Assembly (NCBI GenBank): GCA_024220525.1
Contig: JAMYWO010000005.1
Location: 214,422 to 245,556 of the forward strand
Direction of reading: 5' to 3'
From: Cochliopodium minus
Taxonomy: Eukaryota; Discosea; Himatismenida; Cochliopodiidae
DNA: 31,135 bases
Under the pieces are notes generated by a model. The model was not told where the DNA came from. It saw only the letters and a program-made list of their open reading frames with translations, and did not search any database. Shown here piece by piece: positions 22,728 through 31,135 of the stretch (positions are counted from its first letter, which is position 1; the number at the start of each line of letters is the position of its first letter). Both the position numbers and the translations under genes were made by a program.

Positions 22728-23925
22728 GAATTTTGTTGTTTACTAAAACTAAAGTAACCAACATTGTGAGGCCTCAAAGTTTAAATGACGAAAATATACC
22801 TTTTTTGGTAGAGACGAACAGAGGCAACCTTAAATGCAAATACGTTGTTCATTGTACCAATGGTTTGGTAATTTTTTATTATTAAAAATTATTTTAAATT
22901 AAAAATAAAATAACATAAATTAAAAATAAAATAAAATAATTTAAAAATAAAATAAAATATTTAATTTAAAAAATATTTTTTTTTCCTACATTTTTAGGGA
23001 TGTGAATTATTTCCTCCTCGTTTTAAAGATTGTATTAAGCCTGTCCAAGGTAATTTTAATTTTTTAAAATAAATTTTTTAAAATAATTTTCACAGGTCAA
23101 GTTATTTGTATCTCTCCTATCCCCGATTTGCCTTATTTCAGCATCAGTTTCAACGATGGATATGAATATATGATTCACAGAAAAAGTGACTCCAGGTAAT
23201 TAAAAATTGTATTTTATATGTCTATTCTATTTATTGAATATTTATTTGAATTTTTATTTTTTTATTTTTTTATTTTTTTATTTTTTTATTTTTTTATTTT
23301 TTTATAATTTTATTTTATTTTTTTCTTTTTTTATTTTTTGTTATTATTTTATTATATTATTTTTTATTATTATTACTATTATTTTTCTTTTTCTTTTTTT
23401 ATTTTTTTATTATTTTAATTTTATTTATTTTTCATCTTAGGATAATTTTTGGAGGACACAGATGGATTCTGGAAAATAAAGGAGAAAATGTCACCGATGA
23501 TTCATCTTGCCAACAAGTAATCAACGAAGGACTAGAGAACTTGCTAAAGAAAATGTTTCCTCAAACCAAATCCATCAATTGGAAAGTTGAGCAAAGCTGG
23601 ACTGGTATCATGGCTTTCAGTTATGATCATAATCATCTTTTGGGTCATATGGAACATCCTAGAGAATTGTAAATTATTTTTTTATTATTTTTTATTATTT
23701 TTTTATTATTTTTTTAAAAATTTTTCTTCAAGAATGTCTTGCGGATATACTGGAAATGGAATGGTCAATGCTTTTAGGTTATTATAACATGTTCAATTTC
23801 TTCAAAAAAAATTAATAAATTTTCATTTAAGATCTGGAGAAGTTCTTGCAAAGTTGATGTGTGGGATGGATGAGAGTATTATTCCAGTTAGAATGAGATC
23901 CCAAAGATATCTTCAAAATAATTAA
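22728..23925 (+). pseudogene. DAO-type FAD oxidoreductase, C-terminal half only
   Basis: Exons run from 22728 (after TACCAG) to TAA at 23923-23925, with introns near 22869-22998, 23051-23096, 23196-23440, 23670-23733 and 23778-23831. They encode the second half of a D-amino-acid-oxidase-superfamily enzyme: YVVHCTNGL (second FAD strand), IKPVQGQVI, YEYMIHRK, RIIFGGHRW, QSWTGIMAFSYD, and the FAD-tail motif CGYTGNGMVNAF then GEVLAKLMCG. The N-terminal GxGxxG dinucleotide fold, needed in known members, is missing. No exon coding for it is seen upstream, where the EVH1-like gene ends instead. It is either a 5'-truncated relic or a gene whose first exons lie elsewhere because of misassembly or rearrangement. 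Confidence 0.6.
23240..23440 (+). repeat. T-rich microsatellite in an intron
   Basis: About nine near-perfect units of the 7-mer TTTTTTA, then less regular T-rich sequence, fill this 245-bp intron of the FAD-oxidoreductase fragment. Shorter runs of the same kind occur at 22390-22470 and 29890-29975. They are low-complexity intron filler, and the apparent open frame through them is not coding. Confidence 0.8.
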
Positions 23926-24173
23926 ACATTTTTAATTTCTTTTTTAATTTCTTCCATTCATTTTTAAACTTTCATTATCTTTCATCCACTCAACTGATCT
24001 TAAAAAATTTATTTCGCTGACAAATTTATGAGATCTCTTAAAGAAATACTCTATCCCAAACGTTTTCATGAGTGTTCTACAAATATCAAGAAAATTTTTT
24101 TCATCATTATTGAATAATCATTATATTTACATATAATTCTTAATTAGTAGAATTGATTTGGAAAGAAGAAAAT

Positions 24174-26332
24174 TTAATCTCTTTTATAAAACAACAGAGA
24201 ATAAATTTTTACAATAATAAGTAAGAGAACCTTTGGGATTTTAAGGAAAGAGTTCTTCCTCTCTTTGTTCAGAACAAAAACAGAGCAGAACAAACAAAAG
24301 ACATTGTTTCTGAAATTTGTGGGCCACTGAGTATGGATTTCCTTGCTCCAATCAAAGTTTACGTTACCTAAAAAAAAATTGGATTTTTTGAATATATAAA
24401 ATTTGTTTTTATTTTAATAATCAACTTTTTACCAGCATAACTAACAAAAAAAGCATCTTGGGGAATAGATATTTGTTTTTTTGTAGGAGAATGTTTGGCA
24501 GAAAAAGAAAAAGAAGAACCAAAAGAAATATGAGGAATAACATAGAGTTCATTGTATGTGGAATGCATGTATTTTATTTGGTGAGGTTCCAAGTCACATA
24601 CTTTTACTGTTTTCTTGACACCTTCGAAATACCAATTATAGATCCTAATTTTTCGGTTTGAAAATTAGAAAATAAAGGTAAATGTATATTTTTTAAAAAT
24701 AAACCCATTATCTGCGGATGCAGAGAATTGAAATCCTCCGCTAGCTAACTAATAATTTTTTAAAAGTTATAATAAAAGGATCTATTAAATTGACACTTAA
24801 AAATGATAAAATGATAATATGATAATTTGATAACAAAATTTCAAAATGTAGGATTTAATCTTCTTAATTTTTTTTTTATTTTTTACAGCGAACCACCTTT
24901 TTACTCCAAACGAGGGATCAATATCAATCTTTTGTACAATTTGATCGAAAAGTTTGCTGTGTCCGGGTGATATTCCCCAAAGTTCACCTGAAAATTATAA
25001 TATTTAATGTTTTGAAAATAAATTTTGTTTATTGAAATCAAAATTGAAATTTACCTTCAGACGAAATCTACAACATAAAAAAAGTAAAATTTAAAAATTA
25101 AATGAAAATAAAAGTACGGCTACTGTGTGGTTGGACCCACACGATATAGTTTTAATGGAAACACTGCAATCAATTAGAGAAGGAGAAATTGAAATTTTAT
25201 CCAAAAATTTATCCCTATTATTTTGCCCAAAATGGATTAACTCTCCACTTGACAAAATAAAATAAGCAAAATAGTATCCTTATAAAGAAATTATTAAATA
25301 TTTTCGATTTATTTTGTTTTTCATTTTTTATACCACAAGACATTGCTATGACCCATTTTTTATGAGGTTCTTTTAATTCCTCTATGTATTCTAGTTTTAT
25401 TCTTCTATATTGGTTACAACTTTTAAATGAAATGTAAAAAATCTTCAAAACTTTTGTTATATTGATAAATGCATACCTTGACAAAAGGGATGAATTTTCT
25501 TGCGCATTTGCGTTGGTGTACAATGTACCATCTTCCAGTAAAACCATTATAAAGTTTCCACCAGCGCAACCTTTAATCACCTTTTTATCGAATTTTTGTC
25601 CCACCATATGTCCTTCGCTTGTTAATTCTATTCCTTTAAATTTTTAGAAAAATTGATTAGTCATTAATTTCTATTCTTTGATGTTTTCTCTTTAAAACAA
25701 TTTTTTTTGTTAACTTTTTCAAACCCATAAATTTTTAATCAAATAAAATAAAAATAAAAAAAAAGAGGAAGAGTATATCAGGTTTGATGGATTTGTGGGA
25801 ACAAGATGTTAGAATTTAGAGAAATAAAATCTTTGTTTCTATGATTTATATCAATCATTTGAGAATATAAAAATACATGGAGCATATATGTTCACCTCAA
25901 AATCCAGTAAAATGAAAGAATATATCAATCAAAATTAAAATTTGAGATATAATGAATATTTCTTTCAATCGGAGGTATATTATTTATTTAGCAATTATTT
26001 TTATATCATTCTCTATTCCAATCTATCTATCCATAAATGAAAGATATATCTCTTTGATTTTACAATGGGATTAAAAAAAGTTAAATTGTTTGATTTCATC
26101 AATTAAATTAGTAAGAAATTTAAATTCTCTCAAGATATTTGAATTCATAATTTGTAATTCTTAATATTTTTCATTTCATACCTTTATGATATTGGGTGAT
26201 TTTTGGGGATAAACGTAATTTGCTAGTGCTTAGTACATCATACCACGATCCATCAATCAATCTGTAGTGAAATGAAGCATCCAAACTGGAGTAGGAAGGT
26301 GGAAATCCACTATTTATTTCTGAAAATTTCAT
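24174..26332 (-). CDS. RCC1-like repeat protein with shared C-terminal module
   Basis: Minus-strand exons: 26332-26182, 25633-25477, 25419-25334, 25278-25118, 25067-25055 (13 nt), 24987-24887, one or two near 24750-24395, and 24367-24174. RCC1-type blade repeats are visible: GNFIMVLLEDGTLY, YFAYFILSSGELIHFGQNN, ISCGSNHTVAVISSEGELWG, and GGFQFSASADN leading to IYNW. Such repeats form a beta-propeller that binds proteins or acts on small GTPases. The start codon gives MKFSEINSGFPP. The first intron (548 bp) is the longest here. I could not settle the junction near 24755-24887: frames fit only with a weak donor. The last exon encodes W-SKEIHTQWPTNFRNNVFCLF and LKIPKVLLLII, the tail module shared with the G-alpha-like and ankyrin proteins. 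Confidence 0.72.
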
Positions 26333-26390
26333 TTTTTTTATTTCCTTTTCTTTTTATTGATTTGTTTTTTTAAATAATTATCAAAATAAA
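26333..26390. promoter_or_regulatory. Very short divergent promoter region
   Basis: Only 58 bp separate the RCC1-like start codon (leftward) from the first candidate start of the GT18-like gene (rightward). It is T-rich with no clear motif. Both promoters and both 5' leaders must fit here, or one gene starts further in. Confidence 0.4.
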
Positions 26391-28387
26391 ATGTGCATAT
26401 GGAAATATTTAATAGTATTTGGTGTATTGCTATTCATTAATTTCCTTATTTTCTTTGATTATGATGAGAGTGATTCATCTTATTCAAATAAAATATTGAA
26501 AAGAGAGAATATGATCAAAAGCAAAAATATTGGTGATTGGATTATCAAATTAACAAACCATAATATTTATTTACTTTCATTATAGATGTATGATTCTATA
26601 TTTCTTAATTGTTCTTCACAACTTCTTTTATGAAAAGAATAGGAAAATAAATTTCATTCTGTATGGCCCAAATCTGGGAGATGTCGACCATGAAATGAAA
26701 AATAGGGCTAAGACTGTAACTATTATTACTTTATATAATCATATTATTTCCCAATATTTAGGGCTTTTATCTAGGTGAAACGATTCTAACAGAATCAATA
26801 TATTTGGCATTGGCATATTATGACTATCCCTACAAATACATTCATGATGAGACAAAATTTGTGGAATATTACAAATCAAATAGGTATAACAAATTTCTTT
26901 GAAAATCTCAACTGAATTAATTCATATAATCAATTTTTTTAATGTGGATGATATCTTTAATAACTTTCAATATCAATAATTCGTTGACAAATTTGATAAA
27001 TAAGTTATTTTTATTCAAATAAAGAGAAAAAGTAGATGTGATAATAACAGATATAAAGAGATTCAAAGATCTCGCAGAAAACGGAATGTTGGAAAAAGAG
27101 GATCATCACAAAGTTATTTTGATAGATTATTGGGGAACGTCAGAGAAGTTGATGGACACTGTTTCTACCTACCAGCACTGGACTCCCTTCCCATTCCCCC
27201 ACAATACTTTTGCAGGGTTTTCGATTGGACATGTTTGTCCTAAGATTGTCGTCCCGTCTACTCATCGAAGTCACAAATATGGTAAAATCTAAATGATATT
27301 TTGTTGGGAAAAAAATTTAAAGTTTTAAAATTATAAAATTTAAAAAAGTTTTTTAATTTTTTATCACTCGTAACTTTAAAGAAATTTGTTTATTTACACT
27401 TTATTTTTTAAAATCTTAAAGGGGTTGTTTGGGGAAAAGATACAGATTACATAAAGTACGACCACAAAGTTTGGGATATCATCAAAAAGTATTTCCCAAA
27501 CATGAAAAGTTTCATGAAAGGAGACCTGAAAAAAATTCCTCCCTTCATTCGTAACTATGGTCCTTTGCCTCGCGAGAGGTGGCTTGTGAGCATAACAGGT
27601 GCTTCTATGTTTTTGGGTTTGGGAAGTCCGCCAGATGGGCCAAGTGTAAGAAATTAAATAATAAAACAAAAAATTATTTAAAAAACATGAAATCATAAAT
27701 TTGATTAATGAAAGTGTGATATTTTTTATAAAAATAGAAAAAATCTTGAACTATTTGAAATTTTCTAGCATCAAAAATTCTTTAAAGAAATTCTGTTATG
27801 TCAGATCATTTCAGTATAATGCTTAAAATCATGGTGGTTATGATGCATTTAAAAGATTTAAAAAAAAATTTTTTGGGGTTACTCATTATGCCCTAGAAAC
27901 ATATCTTAATTAGAAAATATTTTATTTTTGATTTCGATGAGATTCTTGGTTTTTACAATTAACTTAAAGTTTATAAAATTCATATTTAATCAATTAACTT
28001 TAATTTCATCAAAAAAATTTATTTTTTTTTATTATTTTAAAGGCTCTTGAAGCAATTTGTCGTGGTGTACCTTATCTCAATCCAGTATTTGACAGGAATG
28101 GAGAAGGGTTAGTTGAGTACAGAAGAAAGATTGAGAAAGACATGAAAAACAAAGAGTACTCTTCTTATTTCTACAGCAGATCCTCTCAACACAGATACAC
28201 AGAGAGCATTGGACCTCCTTACGTTTATCATATCAACTTTTCCAACCTTACTGAATTGGAGGCTTCTCTGGCTGCTTTGGTCAGCACTCCCGTTATGGGC
28301 GGGTACATCCCCCCTCCTTTTCTTTTGGATTCTTATTTGAAGAGATTCAAAGAAAATTTGTATTCTCATTTGAGAAAATATGTTTGA
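26391..28387 (+). CDS. GT18 (MGAT5-like) N-acetylglucosaminyltransferase
   Basis: Exons 26586-26715, 26762-26883, 27025-27281, 27422-27645 and 28043-28387 join in frame. They match the catalytic core of alpha-1,6-mannosylglycoprotein 6-beta-GlcNAc-transferase: VDVIITDIKRF; VILIDYWGTSE; TPFPFPHNTFAGFSI; VVWGKDTDYI; IPPFIRNYGPL; MFLGLGSPPDGPSALEAICR with YLNP; and PPYVYHINFSNLTELEASL. The family adds branching GlcNAc to N-glycans in the Golgi. An upstream exon (26391 to about 26532) gives MCIWKYLIVFGVLLFINFLI, an ideal signal anchor, but its donor phase misses the next acceptor by one base. The start is therefore either there (with an unseen splice) or at about 26593. The stem and extra N-terminal domain of the animal enzyme are missing. 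Intron 27646-28042 (397 bp) holds nothing recognised. Confidence 0.85.
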
Positions 28388-28537
28388 CTGTATAATCCAA
28401 TTTTAATTAAAATCTACAATTAATTGTTATTTGTATATCAACTAGTTAGTTTTTAAGGCTTATTGAATATTTAATTATTTCATAATAAAGATTTAGAAAA
28501 GGTTTATCTTGATCAGTTTTAAATTAAAAACAAAAAA

Positions 28538-29333
28538 ATGAACAATGAAATCAGCAAAGAAACAGAAAAATCTAATAATGCTATTCTATATGGATCACTT
28601 GTTGCTTTTTCCATTGGATCATTGGGAATATTGGGTTATTTTTTGATGAATAAAAAGAGAAAGAAAATAAATGTTGTTGATTTGAATGAATTGTGGACCA
28701 GAGTAGAAAATATACGTGTAAAGATTGAAGATGTAAATTTAGTCAAAAAAGAATTCCGAAATACTTTAGAAGAGATAATGAATTATGATTGGTAATTCAT
28801 TTTTATTGCAAAAAAAAATCAAATTTATATATTCAATTTCATATAGGGAATCTATCAACATCAAAAACAATAAAGAAAGGGAATTTTTATTGAATTTGAA
28901 GGATATCATTCATTTCAAGCTTAATTATTTCGACGAATCATATGAGAGAGCATTCGAATTGATAAAAATAAGCTTGGAGAAATTCAATCACATGATGAAC
29001 ATGAAACAGTCGATGCAAACCAAAAATCTAACCTTATCATTCCTGATGACACATATGTTCGTTTTATCAACAAGAGCATTCAATTATAAGCTGAAGAACA
29101 GCCAAGAGATCGTTGAGGAAATAAAAAAGATATGGATGCTTATGAATCTAGATAGAAAACAATTAAGATCCTCAAAGATGCTTGAAATGAGCTTTGGAGT
29201 AAGGAAGTCTTTGGTCAAAGTGTTGATGATGAGGGAAAGGTACGCAGAAGTTTTGGAGAAACATTTTGATTTGATTGAAGAATATAAAACAGCTACTCCC
29301 AATTTGGGTAACACAATTTTTTCTTTTTTGTAA
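28538..29333 (+). CDS. Membrane-anchored helical protein, unknown
   Basis: Two exons (28538-28791, 28847-29333) give 246 residues. After a short polar N-terminus comes one membrane helix (ILYGSLVAFSIGSLGILGYF, about residues 16-36) followed by KKRKK, so the chain probably faces the cytosol. The rest is helical and resembles TPR-type repeats (for example ERYAEVLEKHFDLIEEYKTA), but I do not recognise a family. The chain may end at TAA 29331-29333. Alternatively a donor at 29309 joins an exon at 29510, but that splice reaches a stop about 24 codons later in a frame different from the next gene. Confidence 0.6.
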
Positions 29334-29509
29334 AACATTTTATTTATCGTAATTCTTAATTAGATATGATTGAAATGGTAATCTGATTTTAAATTATTCT
29401 TTACAAAAACTTTTAATAGAAGAAAATTAATGATTTATTTCTCAAAAAATTAATGATTTGTTTCAAAAAATTAATTATTTATTTCTTTTCCTCTTTTTCT
29501 TTTTAATAG

Positions 29510-31135
29510 ATGGTGTGCATTTGGAACGCATCCCTCAAAGAAGGAACTATCAAACAACAACAAAAATCAAAGGAAGTTGTTAAGAATCTGGTAATGGGGA
29601 CGTTCAAGACCCACGGAATAGGAATGTTAAACATCAGTGTTTCTGATTACGATCTTTACTTTGACTCTTTCATTGATTCTATTGGGGAAGACGGTCTCAA
29701 AACTAAAATGACCTTTTGTGTATTTAAAAATGGTGTCCCTGTTGACTGTAAGATCAAACTTACTGATGTGGATGACAAGATAGTTTACAAAGAACAATTT
29801 GTCAAGAAGAAAGAGTTGCCCATAGAAATCAAAAACAAAGAGTTGTTAATAACCCAGTCCAGGGAAATCGAGTTACAAAAAGGTAATTTTATTTTTTTAT
29901 TTTTTTGTTTTTTATATTTATTTTTTAATTTTTTTATTTTTTATTTTTTTATTTTTTTATTTTTTATTTTCTATTTAAAAAAAGATTCAATGGAACATGT
30001 CAGACACGTTTTCAAACAAGAAAGCACTAGCGTGTCAAAAGATGAACCTAAAGATGTTTTTCTTGGGATATGCATCGAAAACAGATTGAACATTTACAAC
30101 ACAAAGTCCAGTGAATTCAAATTGGCGAGTGGAATATTTACTATAACTTTTTCAATTGAGGAAGACAAACAATTCAAAGAAATCGGAAAGTTAATGGCTA
30201 TCAACACTTTGAATAGTCAAAATACTTCTTTGGACAAACTGTTGAGGGAGCTCAACATGCTGTAAATTTAAAAAAACTACTTTATTTTTTTTTATTTTTT
30301 TTATTTTTTTTTTTAATCATTTTTTATTTTATTTTTTTTTTTTTTAGGCCAAAAGAACCTGTACCTTTCATAGTCTATCTATTCGTAATTATTTTCATTC
30401 CAATTTTAAAATTTGTTCAATAAATTTTTCTATTAAATAGGAAATCTTGCCTACTTATCTTGATTCTTACCACACTTTAGAATTTGAAAGACCATTCAAT
30501 TTCTTCAAAAAGGGAGGGATTGATATGATCACAGATATCGCATCTGAAGAATTGAAGGTGTTTATTTACACTCTATTTATTAGTTCAATTTTTAGTAAGG
30601 ATTTCTTCTTATAATTTTTTTAAAACTAATTTGTTTATTAATTTTTTTTTTTTTAAATTGCTTTAAAAATTTTTTTTTATTAACAAGATGATCTTTGTCT
30701 TCTGACTTTCGACCTTAATTTTTTCAAAACATTTTCGGTCAAAATATTGGAGATTTTGGAAAACAACAAGGGGAAGATGGGGAGAAACAAGACTGTTATG
30801 TCAAACTTGTACAAACTCTTCATTACATTCTTCATTTACTTTGAAGCAATAGAGCTTGCAGAGAACTGCGTAAACAAGTATCTTCTTTTGAATAACAAGG
30901 ATTCTGGGATTCAGAACTTTGATGTTTTGATAGATGCTATGTACTTCATTGTTTCTTTGGATATGATGAAAGGTATATTTTCATTTAAATAAAAAATTAT
31001 TCTGTGGTATTTTTAATCACGAGTTTATCAAATTTTTTCATTTTCTGGTTTTTTATTTTTTTTTTTTAAATGGAATTTTAAATAATAAAAATAGGTGACA
31101 AAAATGCTGCTTACAAAAATATTGAACTTCTTGAG
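29510..31135 (+). CDS. Unknown protein, 3' end beyond the window
   Basis: Exons 29510-29882, 29985-30261, about 30349-30399, 30441-30593, 30688-30970 and about 31096 onward stay in one frame from an ATG at 29510. The first 220 residues are beta-rich (GIGMLNISVSDYDLYF, TKMTFCVFKNGVPVDCKIKL); the rest is helical with regular Leu and Phe spacing, perhaps TPR-like (AIELAENCVNKYLLL). I do not recognise the family. The ATG lies directly after a perfect acceptor (TTTTAATAG), so 29510 may really be an internal exon of the preceding gene with a splice I could not place. The sequence is cut at the window end. Confidence 0.6.

Noticed and set aside
22613-22730. TGA read as sense, joining the EVH1-like and FAD-oxidoreductase exons
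   Set aside because: TGA ends the McrB-like, MMACHC-like and GT18-like genes normally, and no in-frame TGA occurs within other exons, so no code change is indicated.
23207-23440. 77-codon Phe/Tyr-rich frame
   Set aside because: It is the translation of a T-rich intron microsatellite between two well-defined exons.
25634-26181. RNA gene or hidden exon in the long RCC1-like intron
   Set aside because: I found no open frame of use on the minus strand, no tRNA-like folding pattern and no clear snoRNA boxes.
27646-28042. Possible C/D snoRNA in the GT18-like gene intron (TTATGATG near 27839)
   Set aside because: There is a C-box-like sequence but no matching D box or terminal stem in a sensible position.
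1-31135. tRNA or rRNA genes
   Set aside because: No stretch with the GC content or the conserved A and B box pattern of a tRNA was seen, and nothing resembles rRNA.

Overview
The window is nuclear DNA of an AT-rich, gene-dense eukaryote, most likely a free-living amoeboid protist. Exons are moderately AT-rich. Introns are short (mostly 45-100 bp, GT-AG, T-rich), and intergenic gaps are short. Stop codons are used in the standard way (TAA or TGA in every gene I could close). The content (fibro-slime secreted protein, McrB-like AAA+ NTPase, many-intron cathepsin, RCC1-like and ankyrin proteins, an array of divergent G-alpha genes) would suit an amoebozoan, heterolobosean or anaeramoeban, but I cannot place it more exactly. 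All genes were rebuilt by hand-splicing, and exon phases were checked wherever exact lengths are given.

Layout, left to right: the 3' part of a papain-family cysteine protease (+, 16-1078); a 925-residue McrB-like AAA+ protein with a disordered N-terminus and a CxxC pair (+, 1221-4387); a 582-residue secreted fibro-slime protein (-, 4470-7009); an unknown 194-residue protein with a Myb/SANT-like end (+, 7387-8301); an MMACHC/CblC-like cobalamin-processing protein (+, 8474-9519); a TMEM14-family membrane protein with a GC-AG intron (+, 9687-10147); splicing factor SF3A2 (-, 10278-11512); a tandem array of G-alpha-like genes and relics (+, 11711-16707) that runs into a one-base assembly gap (N at 16708); an ankyrin-repeat protein (+, 16712-18408); an M20 metallopeptidase/deacetylase (+, 18582-20651); an EVH1-like protein with a Ser-rich tail (+, 20881-22630); the C-terminal half of a DAO-type FAD oxidoreductase (+, 22728-23925); an RCC1-like protein (-, 24174-26332); a GT18/MGAT5-like N-acetylglucosaminyltransferase (+, 26391-28387); a small membrane-anchored helical protein (+, 28538-29333); and the start of an unknown large protein (+, 29510 to the end).

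Most neighbours look like unrelated housekeeping or accessory genes. The most interesting pattern is in the middle. The G-alpha-like genes keep a Walker A loop but have lost the residues that define a working G-alpha GTPase: the switch I Arg, the switch II Gln, NKxD and TCAT. Their C-terminus is a separate ~50-residue module (W-x4-H ... F-L ... K-x-P-K ... I-I). The same module, with the same internal spacing, ends the ankyrin protein next door and the RCC1-like protein 8 kb away. Three unrelated recognition or switch domains sharing one short C-terminal tail suggests a lineage-specific adaptor family. No function for the tail can be read from the sequence alone.
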